A DNA stretch of 64,000 nucleotides from Cymodocea nodosa. Taxonomy: Eukaryota > Streptophyta > Magnoliopsida > Alismatales > Cymodoceaceae. The DNA lies in contig CM072347.1 in assembly GCA_036874045.1 (NCBI GenBank), positions 7,008,501-7,072,500 on the forward strand, read 5' to 3'. The notes below the pieces were generated by a model. It worked only from the letters and a program-made list of their open reading frames with translations, was not told the origin of the DNA and made no database searches. Shown here piece by piece: positions 11,947 to 23,819 of the stretch; position 1 is the stretch's first letter, and each line of letters begins with the position of its first letter. The position numbers and the translations under genes were made by a program.

Positions 11947-13795
11947 TGTGTCTAAATGTTTGTGAAAAGTTAAATCAAAACTTGTTTGATTTGTTTTTAT
12001 GCTTTATATTAATAAATTCCTTTAGAAGTAAACAAACAACCTTTCACACAAATTAGATATTAAGTCTAATTTGTATTTTAATTATAAATACATAGTGTAT
12101 ATTGTATTTGTGTGCAAGTACAAGTCGATCCTACAGAGATTGAGTAAGAATTGTGTACTATTCTAATTTTTATATTGGAGTTTATATGTGTTCAGTGAAG
12201 CACTCTGTTAAGTTATAGTTAACACAATGGACTAAGTTTGTGGAGTTATGGTTAACTCAACAAACTAACCTCATGGACTTAAGTTAACTCTATGAGTCTA
12301 CCTTTCCAGTTAATTACGACTATTAACAAAAGAATTCAGCCAACCATTAGGCAATTCCACAGAATGTAAATAACATCAATTAAGCTTGTTAATGTTAGTT
12401 AATATTAGATTTGTCATTAAGCAATACTAACATTTAGATATTTCAAATAGTAACCATTAAAATCTTTAAGTATTTAGAACAAATCAATTTTAGTAAACAA
12501 TAAAACTATTTTCTATTTTCTGAATCAAACAAACATAAAACATTCATAATACTGATAATGATAACATTAATCACGATACAAAACAAACAATACAACACTT
12601 TAATACTAAATGTAAACAAAAATAATTTGTTGTTTTTGGTATTTTTGTTTTGATATATTCTTGAAGATGAGTGAAAGGTAAAATGTAAAAATCTCTATCG
12701 ACAGTAAAAACTTTTGTCACTACATGCGACGCAATTGCACCACTAAAAACTTAATCATTTACAATCTTACCTCCTCTCCTATAGAATCGCGAATCAAGAA
12801 TTGTAAGATGATCTCCTCTTCAGTATACTGGCATCAACCCAAAACCAAGGTTAGAAGCTTTGCAATCTCCTGAGATATGAGTTGGTGTTTGGTGAAAATG
12901 ACTTCCCCTTCCACAACGCGATCACTCCTCACAGTGGTTGCTAGTCACCATGTTTGGCTCAAAATCGACTCAACATCAGGAACGTATCCTCACAGACCTC
13001 TGATGGTTGGTGATTTTAGTGGTGGTGTGGAACTTCAGGGAACTTCTAACGCTTCTTGTAGTTAGCGTGATTCTCCACCTACACACACACACCTTCTTCG
13101 TCTTTCTCCCCTTCTTTTATATTTCTTTTAGTAATAACTACTTCTGCTTAAATGATCGGTTGGATTTCTTTCGTTCATATCAACGATGATGATTTCTTCT
13201 TCATTCCACAAGTGAATTCCTATGTGATATGTGCAATCGTAGCTTTCCTTCGAATTTCCTATTTCTGCAATTGCTATAGTGCATATTAGAAAATAAATGG
13301 TTCATGGAGTTAGTGTAACTCAATGGACTTACTTCGTTGATTTAACTATAAAAACACATGTAATAAAGAAATAATGAGTTCAGATATTTCAGATACTTAC
13401 AAACCTAACTATCTGATGCTTAGACACATTTTGGATAGTTACCATATAACTTACCAAACATTTACTTAAGTCATGCATTACGGTTACAACACGTGTATAC
13501 CAGGAAATAATAAAATATTCTTTAAGTGTTTAAAATATAACTGTTCGATCCATGCAATATAATTCTCTGAAATAATAGAAAATTCGGATACTTAAAAATT
13601 AAAAACCTGTAATTCATTGATAGTTCAGAAATATACTTAATTAACGTTAATTCCTTGCAATTATGTAGATTCTTTCATTAAAGCATATAATAGTGCAATT
13701 ATAACATAATGACTTAATTCTCATATGATAAACTAAATATTATGCAATTAACCATCATTTAACCATTAATATTATGCACTTTTTCATTCTAAACA
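11947..13795 (-). repeat. Ty3/Gypsy (Athila/Tat-like) 3' LTR, minus strand
   Basis: This is the reverse-complement homologue of the plus-strand LTR at 16,842-18,972. Shared blocks include 'aagtaaacaaacaacctt', 'aacacgtgta' and 'gattctttcattaaagcatataatag'. On the minus strand it begins TGTTTAGAATGAAAAAG at 13,795, immediately after a purine-rich tract, which marks it as a 3' LTR. The left end, near 11,947, is approximate. Short open frames at 12,877-13,190 belong to the LTR body and are not treated as genes. Confidence 0.75.
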
Positions 13796-13850
13796 CTTCG
13801 CCCATACTTAATTTTTGCTAGTCCCTTAGTAAACTACTAAGATCTAACTA
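13796..13850 (-). other. Polypurine tract region of the Gypsy element
   Basis: The minus strand reads GGGACTAGCAAAAATTAAG then TATGGGCGAAG, directly before the LTR start. A 'GGGACnAGCAAnnnnTAAGTnTGGG' block just upstream of the 3' LTR is characteristic of plant Athila/Tat Gypsy elements and supports the family call and orientation. Confidence 0.7.
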
Positions 13851-14094
13851 GTTGGTATATCTAAAGTGCTAGAACTAATTCTTCATTTTGTATCTTTAAA
13901 ATACATAGATTAGATTAATATAAAGATATTCAGTATTTTTCAGTAATCTATTTTAACATTGTTTTCTCCTCTTCAACCTACAAATATATTTAAACATATG
14001 TAAATTACATATAAAATATATTAGCATTACATAGATGGTAATTATATTATCATTTTTTTCTTTTCAAACATCTGTTATCCTGAATTTTCCAATA
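13851..14094. other. AT-rich stretch without a recognisable feature
   Basis: Probably the degraded 3' internal end of the minus-strand Gypsy element. No coding motif, repeat or RNA gene is seen. Confidence 0.4.
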
Positions 14095-15995
14095 TGATAT
14101 CTAGAATAAACTTCAACTACATACGATTCAAAACACAATCCAACTTAATATGATTAAAACAAGAAGAATAATGAATTGTATCTCAAATAAACAACTTCAA
14201 AAGTCTAATCTAGATTTATACTTCAGTAATCTTAGATAACAGAAAATATACTCGATTCAAAAGATATCTGTATTTCATAAAACACTTTTATCTCTTAAGA
14301 ACAGTATATGCATATTTGTATTTTAAAAATTAATTTGAAAAACTTGAATCATATAAGAGCTTTCTAATGTACCCATGTATTGAGCTTTTAGTCAACAATC
14401 CCAGATCTAATCAGGATCTTAGGTTGCTAGATTTAAAGAGTTATTTTTCAGGTCAACAATCCTTACATACCTATCTACTCAAGTACAAAAGGCTCGTGAT
14501 CAAATAAATCAATAAATTCTTAAAGTTTTTCTCTCTTTTTTCCTTTTTTTTCTTTTCAACATAGTATATGTAGGATCGTCTGTATCACAAGAGGGGAGGG
14601 TGAATTGTGTCTTTAGTAATTAAAATACTAGCGTATAAAACAAGAGCACAAAACACTTGTAAATGAAATTCTATTCTTTATGCAAGGACAGAATTTATAA
14701 TATCTTTTCAGCTCAATTCCCTTCTTGACGATTTTGATACAGAAATGTTCGATATACAATTCAAATATAAAAATAAAGCTCTTATTGAAAACTAATTTCA
14801 AATTGTATAAAACCTGATATTTCTTTGTCTTTGCTCAACTTCTGTATCTCTTCTTCTCTAGTTGTCTAATTTCTAGACTTCTTATGTTTGCAGCTCCTTT
14901 TCTGAAATTGCTTGGAATTTCAAACTTCTTCTAACGTTGGAGAACTTTTCAAAATATGAATATTCAAACTTAACTTTTTAGTTAGGGATCCAGATTGAAT
15001 ATTCAGACTTGGTTTTCGAGATTGGGATCCCCTACTGTAATGTAGCTTGTACTCTCTATTTGTAGTCGAACTCTGTTGTCTTTCATGTTTAGCATGTTCA
15101 TCGACTTAATCCATAATCCACGTACTAATTTTTTCTTTAATCCAAATTACTTTCTATTTGAATTTCCACTTTCTCCACTAACATTTTGAATTTCCACGAT
15201 CTCCACTTCGTAGATTCACTAAAACTTTATCTTCCTGGAGTCTTGTAGAATATCTTCTAAGTCTTCGATTTAGTCGAACACTTATCCTTTAAGTCCTGTA
15301 AAAACTTGAACATTTATCTGTAACTCTTCGAGTTTTTGCACCTGCAAAACACATGACTAAACAAAGAAACTTATCTGGTCGTTAGTCCTTTTATAAAACT
15401 CGAATAGTAATCTATCCATGCGTATAAAAACTCGAACAGTTATCTAACTATTCGATTTTTCATTACTGAACGCACATGGAAAACACGTGATAACTTAAAA
15501 CATTAAAAACACACGTGTAGATAACTTAACTATACGAGTTTTTAACATAAAGTATTCGACAAAAATGAGACGTTAACTATCTGAAACATTAACTATCCAA
15601 AAGTTTAACTATTGCAAATCTAACTCTTCGGAAATCTTTAATTTATCCAACATAAAAATGAAACTTTCCGATAATCTATTAACTATTATACTTAGAGAAT
15701 ATTATGTAGACTTATTTAAAAATGTTAATAAAGCATATATCATCAAAATTAAATACCTAACAGTATCTATATGTATTTTATTAATATAAATGCAATAAAA
15801 CACAAATCTCGTATAGTCCTACTTCTATAATTTACTAAAAGCATGAATCCATATCAATTAGCTCATACTTTTTCTATAGTTTAATAAGATTTATACATAA
15901 ATTATTCTACAAGTTTAATCAATCAAATTAAATGTATCCTTGATCATATGTATTTCATTTAATCCAAAAATCAACATTTCAACTCTTTTAGGATT
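14095..15995 (-). repeat. Second copy of the family-A 3' spacer, split by a solo LTR
   Basis: 14,095-14,568 and 15,763-15,995 are together collinear with 470-1140. The copy lies between the Gypsy polypurine tract and the Gypsy RNase H fragment, so it was inserted or recombined into the Gypsy element. No coding sequence is seen. Confidence 0.6.
14569..15762 (-). repeat. Solo LTR of Copia family B
   Basis: Plus strand tgtaggatcgtctgtatcac... to ...aaattaaatacctaaca, 1194 bp, matching the element B LTRs. The flanks are GTATA (14,564-14,568) and GTATC (15,763-15,767), a 5-bp duplication with one difference. The unoccupied homologous site near 940 supports a true insertion. Confidence 0.88.
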
Positions 15996-16007
15996 TCAGA
16001 TAACTCA

Positions 16008-16335
16008 AAGGAGGTATCAAATTCTTGTAATAATAATATCCATCAGATCAATCTAGGTTTAGTCTCTTTCTTTGCAATGAGGTGTTTTAAAGCTGAATGT
16101 TCCATGTATACTATCACTTTAGCTCTAATCATATATGATCTAAACTTTTTTAAGGCAAACACAGCAGTTAATAGTTCTTTTTCAGTAGTTGTATAATTAA
16201 CTTGAGCGTCATTTTATGTTTTTCTTGCATAATGATTCACTCTAGGAGATTTTTCTATCTTCTATCCCAGCATTGCTCCTACAGCAAAATCAGATGCATT
16301 GCACATTAATTCAAATGGATGGCTGTCTTGGATTT
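16008..16335 (-). pseudogene. Gypsy RT/RNase H fragment
   Basis: Minus-strand translation gives blocks typical of the plant Ty3/Gypsy RNase H domain: HPFELMCNASDFAVGAMLG, then NYTTTEKELLTAVFALKKF, then RSYMIRAKVIVY and a KPRLI-WILLLQEFD end. These would form the RNase H active region of an Athila/Tat-like pol. It abuts a Gypsy LTR fragment on its right, so the gag-to-RT part of that element has been lost. Fossil with several breaks. Confidence 0.88.
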
Positions 16336-16359
16336 GTTAACTTTTGTTTATTAAGCTAC

Positions 16360-16841
16360 ACTAGAAACATTGTTTGATTTGTTTTTATGCTTATATCAAT
16401 AATTTCTTTTAGAAGTAAACAAACAACCTTTCTCACAAATTAGATATTAATTCCAATTTGTGCTTTAACTACAAGTGCACAGTGTATATTATATTTGTGT
16501 GTAAGTACAGGTCGATCCCACATAGATTAAGTAAGAATTGTGTACTATTTTGATTTTTATAATGGAGTTTATGTGTATTCAGTTAAGCACTCCGTTGAGT
16601 TACAGTTAACACAACGAACTTAGTTCGTTGAGTTATGGCTAACTGAACGGACTGACCTTGTGGACTTAAGTTAACTCTACGAGTCTATCTTTCCAGTTAA
16701 ATACTACTATTTACAAAGGAATTCGGTCAACCATTGGACGGTTCCATAGATTGTAAATAACATCAATTAAGCTCTTTAATGTTAGTTAATATTAGATTTA
16801 CCATTAAGAAACACTAACATTTAGATATTTTAAATAGTAAT
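16360..16841 (-). repeat. Gypsy LTR fragment, minus strand (probable 5' LTR remnant)
   Basis: Homologous to 11,985-12,450 (the 3' portion of the same LTR on the minus strand), including 'aagtaaacaaacaacctttc' and the ACTCCGTTGAGTTACAG block. It lies just upstream, on the minus strand, of the RNase H fragment, as a 5' LTR would, and ends abruptly where an LTR of the opposite orientation starts. Confidence 0.75.
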
Positions 16842-18972
16842 TATTTAGAATGAAAAAGTGCATATTATTAACGGTTAAATGATGGTTAATTGCATAATAT
16901 TTAACTTATCATATGAGAATTAAGTCATTATGTTATAATTGCACTAATATATGCTTTAATTGAAGAATCTGCTTAATTTTGGGGAATTAATGTTAATTTA
17001 GAACATTTCTGAACTGTTGGTAAGTTGCAGGCTGTGAAATTCTTAAGTATCCGAATTTTCTGATATTTCAAACAGTTATGTTTAACAAACCGAACATGTA
17101 TCGGATAGTTATGTTTAAAATGCCGAATAGTTATGTTTTGAAAGAATATTTTATTATTTCCTAAAGTACACGTGTTAAAACCATAATGCATGACTTAAGT
17201 GAACTTTCGTTGACTTATCTATAACTATCCGAAATTGTAGTTGGGCATCAGATAGTTAGCCTTGTAACTCTCCGAAATCTTTTTTTATTTATAAAATAGC
17301 TGAGGACACATGTCAAGTTCTAGGAAAGTGACTTAAGTGGATTTTCGATGAGTTATCTCTAACTATCTGAAATGCATCTGAGGATCGGATAGTTAGCTCT
17401 ATAACTCTCCAAAATGTTATTTTACGATTAAAATGTTGCTGACACGTGTCGAGATCTGGTAGATTTACTTAAGTTATATATCGGTGAGTTATCTGTAACT
17501 ACCCGAAATGCATCTAAGCATCGGATAGTTAAGTTTATAAGTATCTGAAATGCACCTGAGCATCGGATAGTTAAATTTATGCATGTGTTTTATAGTTAAA
17601 TCAACGAAGAAAGTCCATTGAGTTATCTGTAACTCCATGGACTATATATTTTCTAATATGCCACTGTAGCAGTTGTAGGAACAGACAGTTGGAAAAAAAA
17701 ACCACGATCGCACATATCACGTAGGAATTCACTCGTCGAAGGGAGAAGAAATCATCGTTATTGATATGAATGAAGGAAATCCAACTGACCATTGAAGCAG
17801 AAGCAGTTACCACTGAAGAAATATAAAAGAAAAGAAGAAAAAGAAGTAAGGTGTGTGTGATCGTTGGGCGGACAATGTGTACAGAGGAGGATCAACGTCG
17901 TAATTCTCTGAAGTACCACACCAACCATCATCATCACCACCATAATCACCAACCATCGGATGTCTGTGAGGATACTTGTCTGATGTCGAGTCGATTCCGA
18001 GCCAAACATAGTGCCTAACAACCACTGTGAGGAGTGATCGCGTTGCGAGAAGGGAAGCCATTTTCACCAAGCGCCAACTCATATTTCAGGAGATCGTAAA
18101 ACTTTTAGCCTTGGCTTCGGGTTGATGCCTATCTGCTGAAGAGGAGATCATCTTGCAATTCTAGACTCGCAATTCTATAGGGAGAGGAGATAGAATTGTA
18201 AGTGGTTTAATTTTCAATGGTGTAATCGCGTTGCAAGTAGTGTTAGAAGTATTTACTGTCGATTGAGATTACTTTACATTTCACCTTTCGCCCATTTCCA
18301 TGTTCATATTAAAACAAAAATACCAAAAACAATTTATCTATGTTTGTATGTTGTATTTGAGTGTTGTATTGTTTGTGTTGTATCGTGATTAATGTTATCT
18401 TTGTCAGTGTTGTGATTGTTTTATGTTGTTTTAGTTTTACAGTTTATTGAAATTGGTTCATTCAAAAGACTTAAAGATTTTAATGGTTACGGTTTAAATT
18501 ATCTGAATGTTAGTATTGCTTAATGTTAAATCCAATGTTAACTAACATTAAATAGCTTAATTGATGTTATTTACAATCTGTGAAATCGCCCAATGGTTGG
18601 CCGTATTCCTCTGTAAATAGCAGTATTAAAAAGAAAAGACAGGCTCGTGGAGTTAACTTCAGTCTACGAGGTTAGTCCGTTGAGTTAACTGTAATTCAAT
18701 GGAGAGCTTATTGATTATATAAATTTGATTATTAACAAACGAACAGTTCTGAAGTTTTTCAGCAATTTCCTATGGGATTGACCTGTACTTGCGCATTGAT
18801 ACAATAGACATTGTGCACTTGTAGTTAAAGTACAAATTAGAATTAATATCTAAATTGTATTAAAGGTTGTTTGTTTACTTCTAAAAGAAAGAATAGGCAT
18901 AAAGATAAATTAACTAAGTAAAAACAGAAGTAACAAATCTAACTTTTTTTGGTGTGGTGTTGGGAAAACACA
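16842..18972 (+). repeat. Gypsy (Athila/Tat-like) 5' LTR, plus strand, ~2.1 kb
   Basis: It starts TATTTAGAATGAAAAAGTGC and ends near ...GGGAAAACACA, 11 bp before a tRNA-Asp-type primer site. The U3 part holds three to four copies of a ~140-bp unit (17,205-17,585) with 'catcggatagttaag' and CACGTG-like cores. A TATA-like ctatatatttt lies near 17,641. The open frames at 17,601-18,082 are LTR sequence, not genes. Confidence 0.8.
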
Positions 18973-18983
18973 AACAAGTTTTA

Positions 18984-19001
18984 TGGCGCCGTTGCTGGGG
19001 A
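18984..19001 (+). other. Gypsy primer binding site
   Basis: TGGCGCCGTTGCTGGGGA is nearly the standard plant Gypsy (Athila/Tat-type) primer site, complementary to a tRNA 3' end usually assigned to tRNA-Asp. It lies just 3' of the LTR end. Confidence 0.92.
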
Positions 19002-19110
19002 ATTGAATTGAATTGAACTAAATTGAATAGAATTGAATTAATATAAGCAACTATTAGAGCTGTTTCGTTTTAATAGCCAGAGTTGTGTGTTTTCTTCTGT
19101 AATTGAGAAT

Positions 19111-19841
19111 ATGGCATATGCTTATGCTCAAAGATTTTTGAAACCTGTAATTAGCATATGTGAATTCTGCAATTCTGAAGGACACGATATTTCTGACTGT
19201 TTGAAACTGAGACGTTTATAGATGGTTAGATCCCATGAACAATAAATGAATTATCCTTAGTATAATAGATCCGAGTATGAGAATCCTATAGTTTACCCAA
19301 CTATTGGTCAGTATAGAATGTGTAATATGTTGAGAGATACTGAAGTTTGAGATAGGTATGACAGACTGGAGCGTAGAATAGAGCAAAACCTAGATAAATT
19401 GGAATACTTTGTGTGTCAGCAACAAGAAGTCAACCAATTAAATTATAAGGAAGCATATTCAGAACCTAAAAAGGATATAATTTACGAAACTGAAAAAACC
19501 ATAATGAAAATTGATCAAAAATTGAATGCAATGAAATTGGATGATCTGGAAAGAAAATTAAAAGCATTAGACGAATATACAATGAAAATACAAGTTATGC
19601 AATAGGACAATGAAAATTATTATGTTATAAACCTACATAATTTGCAAAATATACAACAAACAGAAAATACTAATGCAAGAGAATTTAAAGAATGCACTTT
19701 AAAACTAAAAACAATTGAAGATCATAATCACGAAAATGATATACAAAAACATCATGAGAGTAACGAAAATCTAGAAGATGTATGTGTAACATTAAGATCT
19801 GGAACTGATATACCACCAAGAAATCAAAATGAAAATAATAT
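19111..19841 (+). pseudogene. Gypsy gag C-terminal fragment
   Basis: It begins MAYAYAQRFLKPV and soon shows a CEFCNSEGHDISDC zinc-finger-like motif of the kind found in Athila-type gag, followed by a lysine/glutamate-rich coiled-coil region and the EDVCVTLRSG motif near 19,770-19,800. The usual large gag N-terminal domain is not seen. The 3' LTR of element B interrupts it at 19,842. Broken fossil. Confidence 0.75.
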
Positions 19842-20477
19842 TGTAGGATCGTCTGTATCACAAAAGGGGGCGTGAATTGTGTCTTTAGTAATTAAAGTAG
19901 CGGATAAAACAAGAGCACAAAATACTCGTAAATAAAATTCTATTCTTTTATTTCAAGACAGAATTTACAATATCTTTTCAGTTTAATTCTCTTCTTGATA
20001 GTTTTGATATAGTAATTTTTGATATACAATTCAAATAGGAAAACAAAGCTCTTTTTCAAAACTAATTTTGAATTGTTTTTGCACCTACAAAACATGTGAC
20101 TAAACAAGGAAACTTATCTGGTCGTTAGTCCTTTATAAAACTCAAACAGTTATCTATCCATACGTATAAAAACTCGAACAATTATCTAACTATTCGATTT
20201 TTCATTACCGAACGCACATGGAAAACATGTGACAACTTAAAACATTAAAAACACACGTGCAGATAACTTAACTATACAAGTTTTTAACATAAAGTATTCG
20301 ACAAAAATGAAATGTTAACTATCCAAAAATTTAACTAGCTCTTCGGAAGTCTTTAATTTATCTGACATAAAAATGAAACTTTCCGATAATCTGTTAACTA
20401 TTATACTTAGAGAATATTATGTAGACTTATTTAAATACGTTAATAAAGCATATATCATCAAAATTAAATACCTAACA
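19842..20477 (-). repeat. 3' LTR of element B (internally shortened)
   Basis: Plus strand tgtaggatcgtctgtatcac ... to ...aaattaaatacctaaca, 636 bp. Compared with the 1207-bp 5' LTR, the middle part is missing. It is bounded on its inner side by a purine tract (minus strand). Confidence 0.9.
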
Positions 20478-20582
20478 ATCTCCCCTTTTTTGATGATGTC
20501 AAAACCTAATAAGTCACATAATTTATATCTCCCCCTTTTTGGCATTATAAAAAAGTAAACAAACCATTTTCTCCCCCTTTAG
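20478..20582 (-). other. Multiple polypurine tracts of element B
   Basis: On the minus strand AAAAAAGGGGAGAT lies directly before the 3' LTR, and two similar tracts follow further upstream (AAAAGGGGGAGA near 20,548-20,560 and AAAGGGGGAGA near 20,570-20,581). One primes plus-strand DNA; repeated extra tracts are known from SIRE-type elements. Confidence 0.8.
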
Positions 20583-20639
20583 GAAGTTAAGTTTTATAAA
20601 TGTAATGAAGGATATCTTACTAAGTATATATTAATCAAA

Positions 20640-23400
20640 ACGATAGTGTCAACCATACATAGGATTTATGGATTAAGCAAAAACTGTTTAATATCATAAA
20701 CTGTGAAAAATAATCACGTAACATTAAAATCAGTAAACAATTTACATAATGGTTTTGGTTACAAATTACAAAAAATAAATCATGTAATAAATAATTTGTA
20801 TAATCACAAGCCTCTTTATCTTCAAAAAATATCAATCAGAGTATCTAAAATTTTCTTTGCAATATCTCTACTAACTCTGTTTATCTGATCAAGTAATGCC
20901 TAATCTAAATCATTTTGAGAAACTTGTGATGGTTGCTGTAAAAATTCAGTATGTATGTCTGTATCTATACCTATATGTATTTCTCTATGTATACTTTATT
21001 ATATATCTGTATGTATATCTTGTTGTATATCTGTATGTTGCTGTGTGTCTGTAAATTCTATGGATTTTTGCTGTGTTTACCGAACTTGTTGTTGTTGTTG
21101 TTTGAGGATAGGTGTATCTGCCGCTTGGTATTTTTGGAGTTCCTTTGTAGAGAAAGATCGTGACTTTAATCTTTTCTGTGGCCAAGGTGTAATATCTGTT
21201 TTACTTGCCACAATTCTCAAAATTGTATCACCATAAAATAATTTACTCTACAAATGTAAGATATGAGAAACAAAAATATCATACCAGTTCACCTGTATAT
21301 GGTTGATTAATGCGTATGTAGCATAAAGACAACATCTGCCAACTTCTGCCCCATGACCAAACTTTTGAAAGAATGTAGCATGCAATATTTTTGCAATAAA
21401 ACGTGCTTGGCCATTTAAGTCATTTAGTAATGTCAATGGTTTGTTGGCAGTTGGATCTTTGGCTAAACTTGTAATGTCCCATCCCAATCGATAAACCTAT
21501 TTTCTTTCTGATAATTTAACTCCTTCATTTTTCAGACCAAGTACCTAATGAAGTAAATCTGGAGTTAAATATATGTCATTTTCTTGTATATTAGAAACAT
21601 GAATACCTTCTTCCACTATTAAGTTTGAGTAAAGACAACTGATAAGCTCGGGTATAGCAAGATGGCCTAGCTATTGTGGAAGTAGAGTCAACAAGCCTTG
21701 AAATTTAAACAGTTCACGTATGTGTGTCATCCCTTCAAACTTAGCTGGTCTTGAATATAAAACTGTAAAAGTTTTATATGTCTTAAATTTGTCATAACAG
21801 GAATTATTTCTGAACCATAATAGTGTATTTGCATCTAAACTCTGTTCAGGATTAGGTATTTTCCTATCATGATGTTCTGATCTGGGACTTGTTTTAATAT
21901 GATCAGCAGCATCTATATTGTTAGATCTTTCAGAATTGGTGGAATTTCTATCAAAACTAGTATAAATGTCTGAAATATCTGTTATTGTCGTATCAATAAT
22001 CTACTGAATTTCTTCTGTTTGCTCTTTTGGAAACATTTCAGTAGCAACAGTCTCTATAACAATCTGTATATCAGCAACCTGTATATCTATATGTGATCTA
22101 TACAACTGTCTTTGTATGAAAGAATGTTCTATATCTGTTTGTGGAATAGAATCATCCTGTATTTCTGAAATTTGTTTATGTGAGACATTGGTAGTATCAT
22201 ATTCTCTTTGTAACTGTGTATGTTGTTGATTATATACATTTATCAACAAGTATATGATATATTTTAATAGACATAACCATACATATAAAGTGTAGTATAA
22301 GCAACTGTACCAAAATTCAAAAGTCTCCATTCGAGATACAGTAAGAGGAAGAATATCTATACATTCCTCTTTAGATGAAATATCTTCAAAATTCATAAAC
22401 TCAGTGCCTATATCATCAATAATATCATCAAATTTGATATCATCTGTATATATATCATCAAAATTTCCTACATTCTCACTTTTCGTAGGAAAAGAATGTG
22501 TGCTTACAGCATTGTGTGAAAAACTGTCTATTGTATTAAAAGATACATTATGCACTAATATGACACAATACCTAAGAGTATATGCTTGTAAGCCAATATT
22601 TGTCACATCTGCTAGGATTCTTGACAAAAATGTTTGTCCAGCTTCTGCAATGGAGCATAGTTTTCCATTTTTCACTAATTCTTCTTTTTGCTGCAATATT
22701 CCTTGTACACCTGCAGCTAGTCCAAAATATTCAATTGTCTTTTTCTTTGTTCGACTATATGTCTGTAGTGTTTCAGGTTGTTCAAGAGGTTCTAAAATTG
22801 TCTTAATTTCTCCTGTTAAAAGCACCTGTTGTCTTGATGGACCTTCACCATGATGCTTAGGTGGTAATAATGGAATATAGAGTTTTAAGCTCTCCACCTC
22901 TACCATTTTGAGTTGATAAACTCTTTGTCCTTCACTTCGAAGGCCCATTTTGCTAATGGCAGTTTTCTGTTCATCGATATACTGTTTAATATCATCTAAA
23001 ACAGTTGGGGGAAAATAATGTTGGGAATACAAGGATTGTAATTCCCTATTTGCATTTTTGATCATTGGTCCCCACTTCTGTCCATAATAAGTGATAGACT
23101 GTATCGATGTCTCTAGTGCATGTCCAGAACTTACAACCGTAAGGTTAGGTTGTAAATTTCTTTTCCATAACTGCAATGCGGAAAGTTTAGTCTGTTTTAG
23201 TCTAAACTATGTTTTAGCATAATTTTGAATAAATTTCCAACGGAAATTTTTCTCATCTTGAACAGCTTTTCTGATTTCGTGTAGTACTTCGTTTGAAAAA
23301 GTGTACCTGGAGTAAATATCGTTGATTTCATTCTACATTTTCTGAAGTTCCAACTCTCTTTTCTGCACTTTGGTCATTCTACCACGTCCTCACATTGTTG
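20640..23400 (-). pseudogene. Element B ORF3 (plant retroelement 3' ORF, envelope-position protein)
   Basis: A long coding-like region downstream of pol. The largest open block (22,001-23,176, 391 aa) has an alpha-helical N-terminal half (KMGLRSEGQRVYQLKMVEVE), an acidic stretch (DDIKFDDIIDDIG) and a strongly hydrophobic, potentially membrane-spanning stretch at about residues 288-317 (LYYTLYVWLCLLKYIIYLLI). Further downstream (21,250-21,850) are blocks like those of the domain named 'putative plant transposon protein': IRELFKFQGLLTLL, LYSNLIVEEGI, then LNDLNGQARFIAKILHATFF and YATYALINHIQVNWYDIFV. The tail is rich in Ile, Gln, Asp and Thr. The position matches the envelope-like ORF of SIRE elements. 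No enzymatic role is known to me. Broken, with several breaks. Confidence 0.65.
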
Positions 23401-23819
23401 ATTAATCTTTGCTTTGCACTGTAGAACTTAGTGGAAGGAAAGATTGTGAAGCTAGGGTTTTACCAAGGTAGAAACACGAAAGGTTGTTAGGAAAACATTC
23501 ATAACACTCCGAGTTTAGAAATGGATAAACGGATTCAATTATTGAAATCATAAATATAAGATCCATTACCGATAAATAACTCGAGTGCTTGCAATAATTG
23601 TACAAGTTTTACAACCAACAATTGTAGAATACTTAGCGAAACTGTGCATATAAAGAAAATAACTTCAGGCTAAGTGAAAAAGTGAGAAAACTCGAAGACT
23701 TATGATAACTGTTCGAGTTTCTCGAAGGAATAGGTGTGAAAAGTCGTAGATTTAAACATAACTGTTCGAGTTTCGATTTAGACATTATAAAGCAGTGAAA
23801 TTCAACACGTGCACAATTT

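Noticed and set aside
12877-13189. Plus-strand open frames of 60-62 codons
   Set aside because: They lie in the body of the minus-strand Gypsy LTR, and the homologous stretch at 17,760-18,110 does not keep the same protein.
20951-21236. Small cysteine- and tyrosine-rich frames
   Set aside because: They arise from low-complexity 'tgtatgtatctgta' sequence antisense to the end of ORF3.
22404-22853. Plus-strand 149-codon frame
   Set aside because: It is the antisense shadow of the element B ORF3 coding block and has no recognisable domain.
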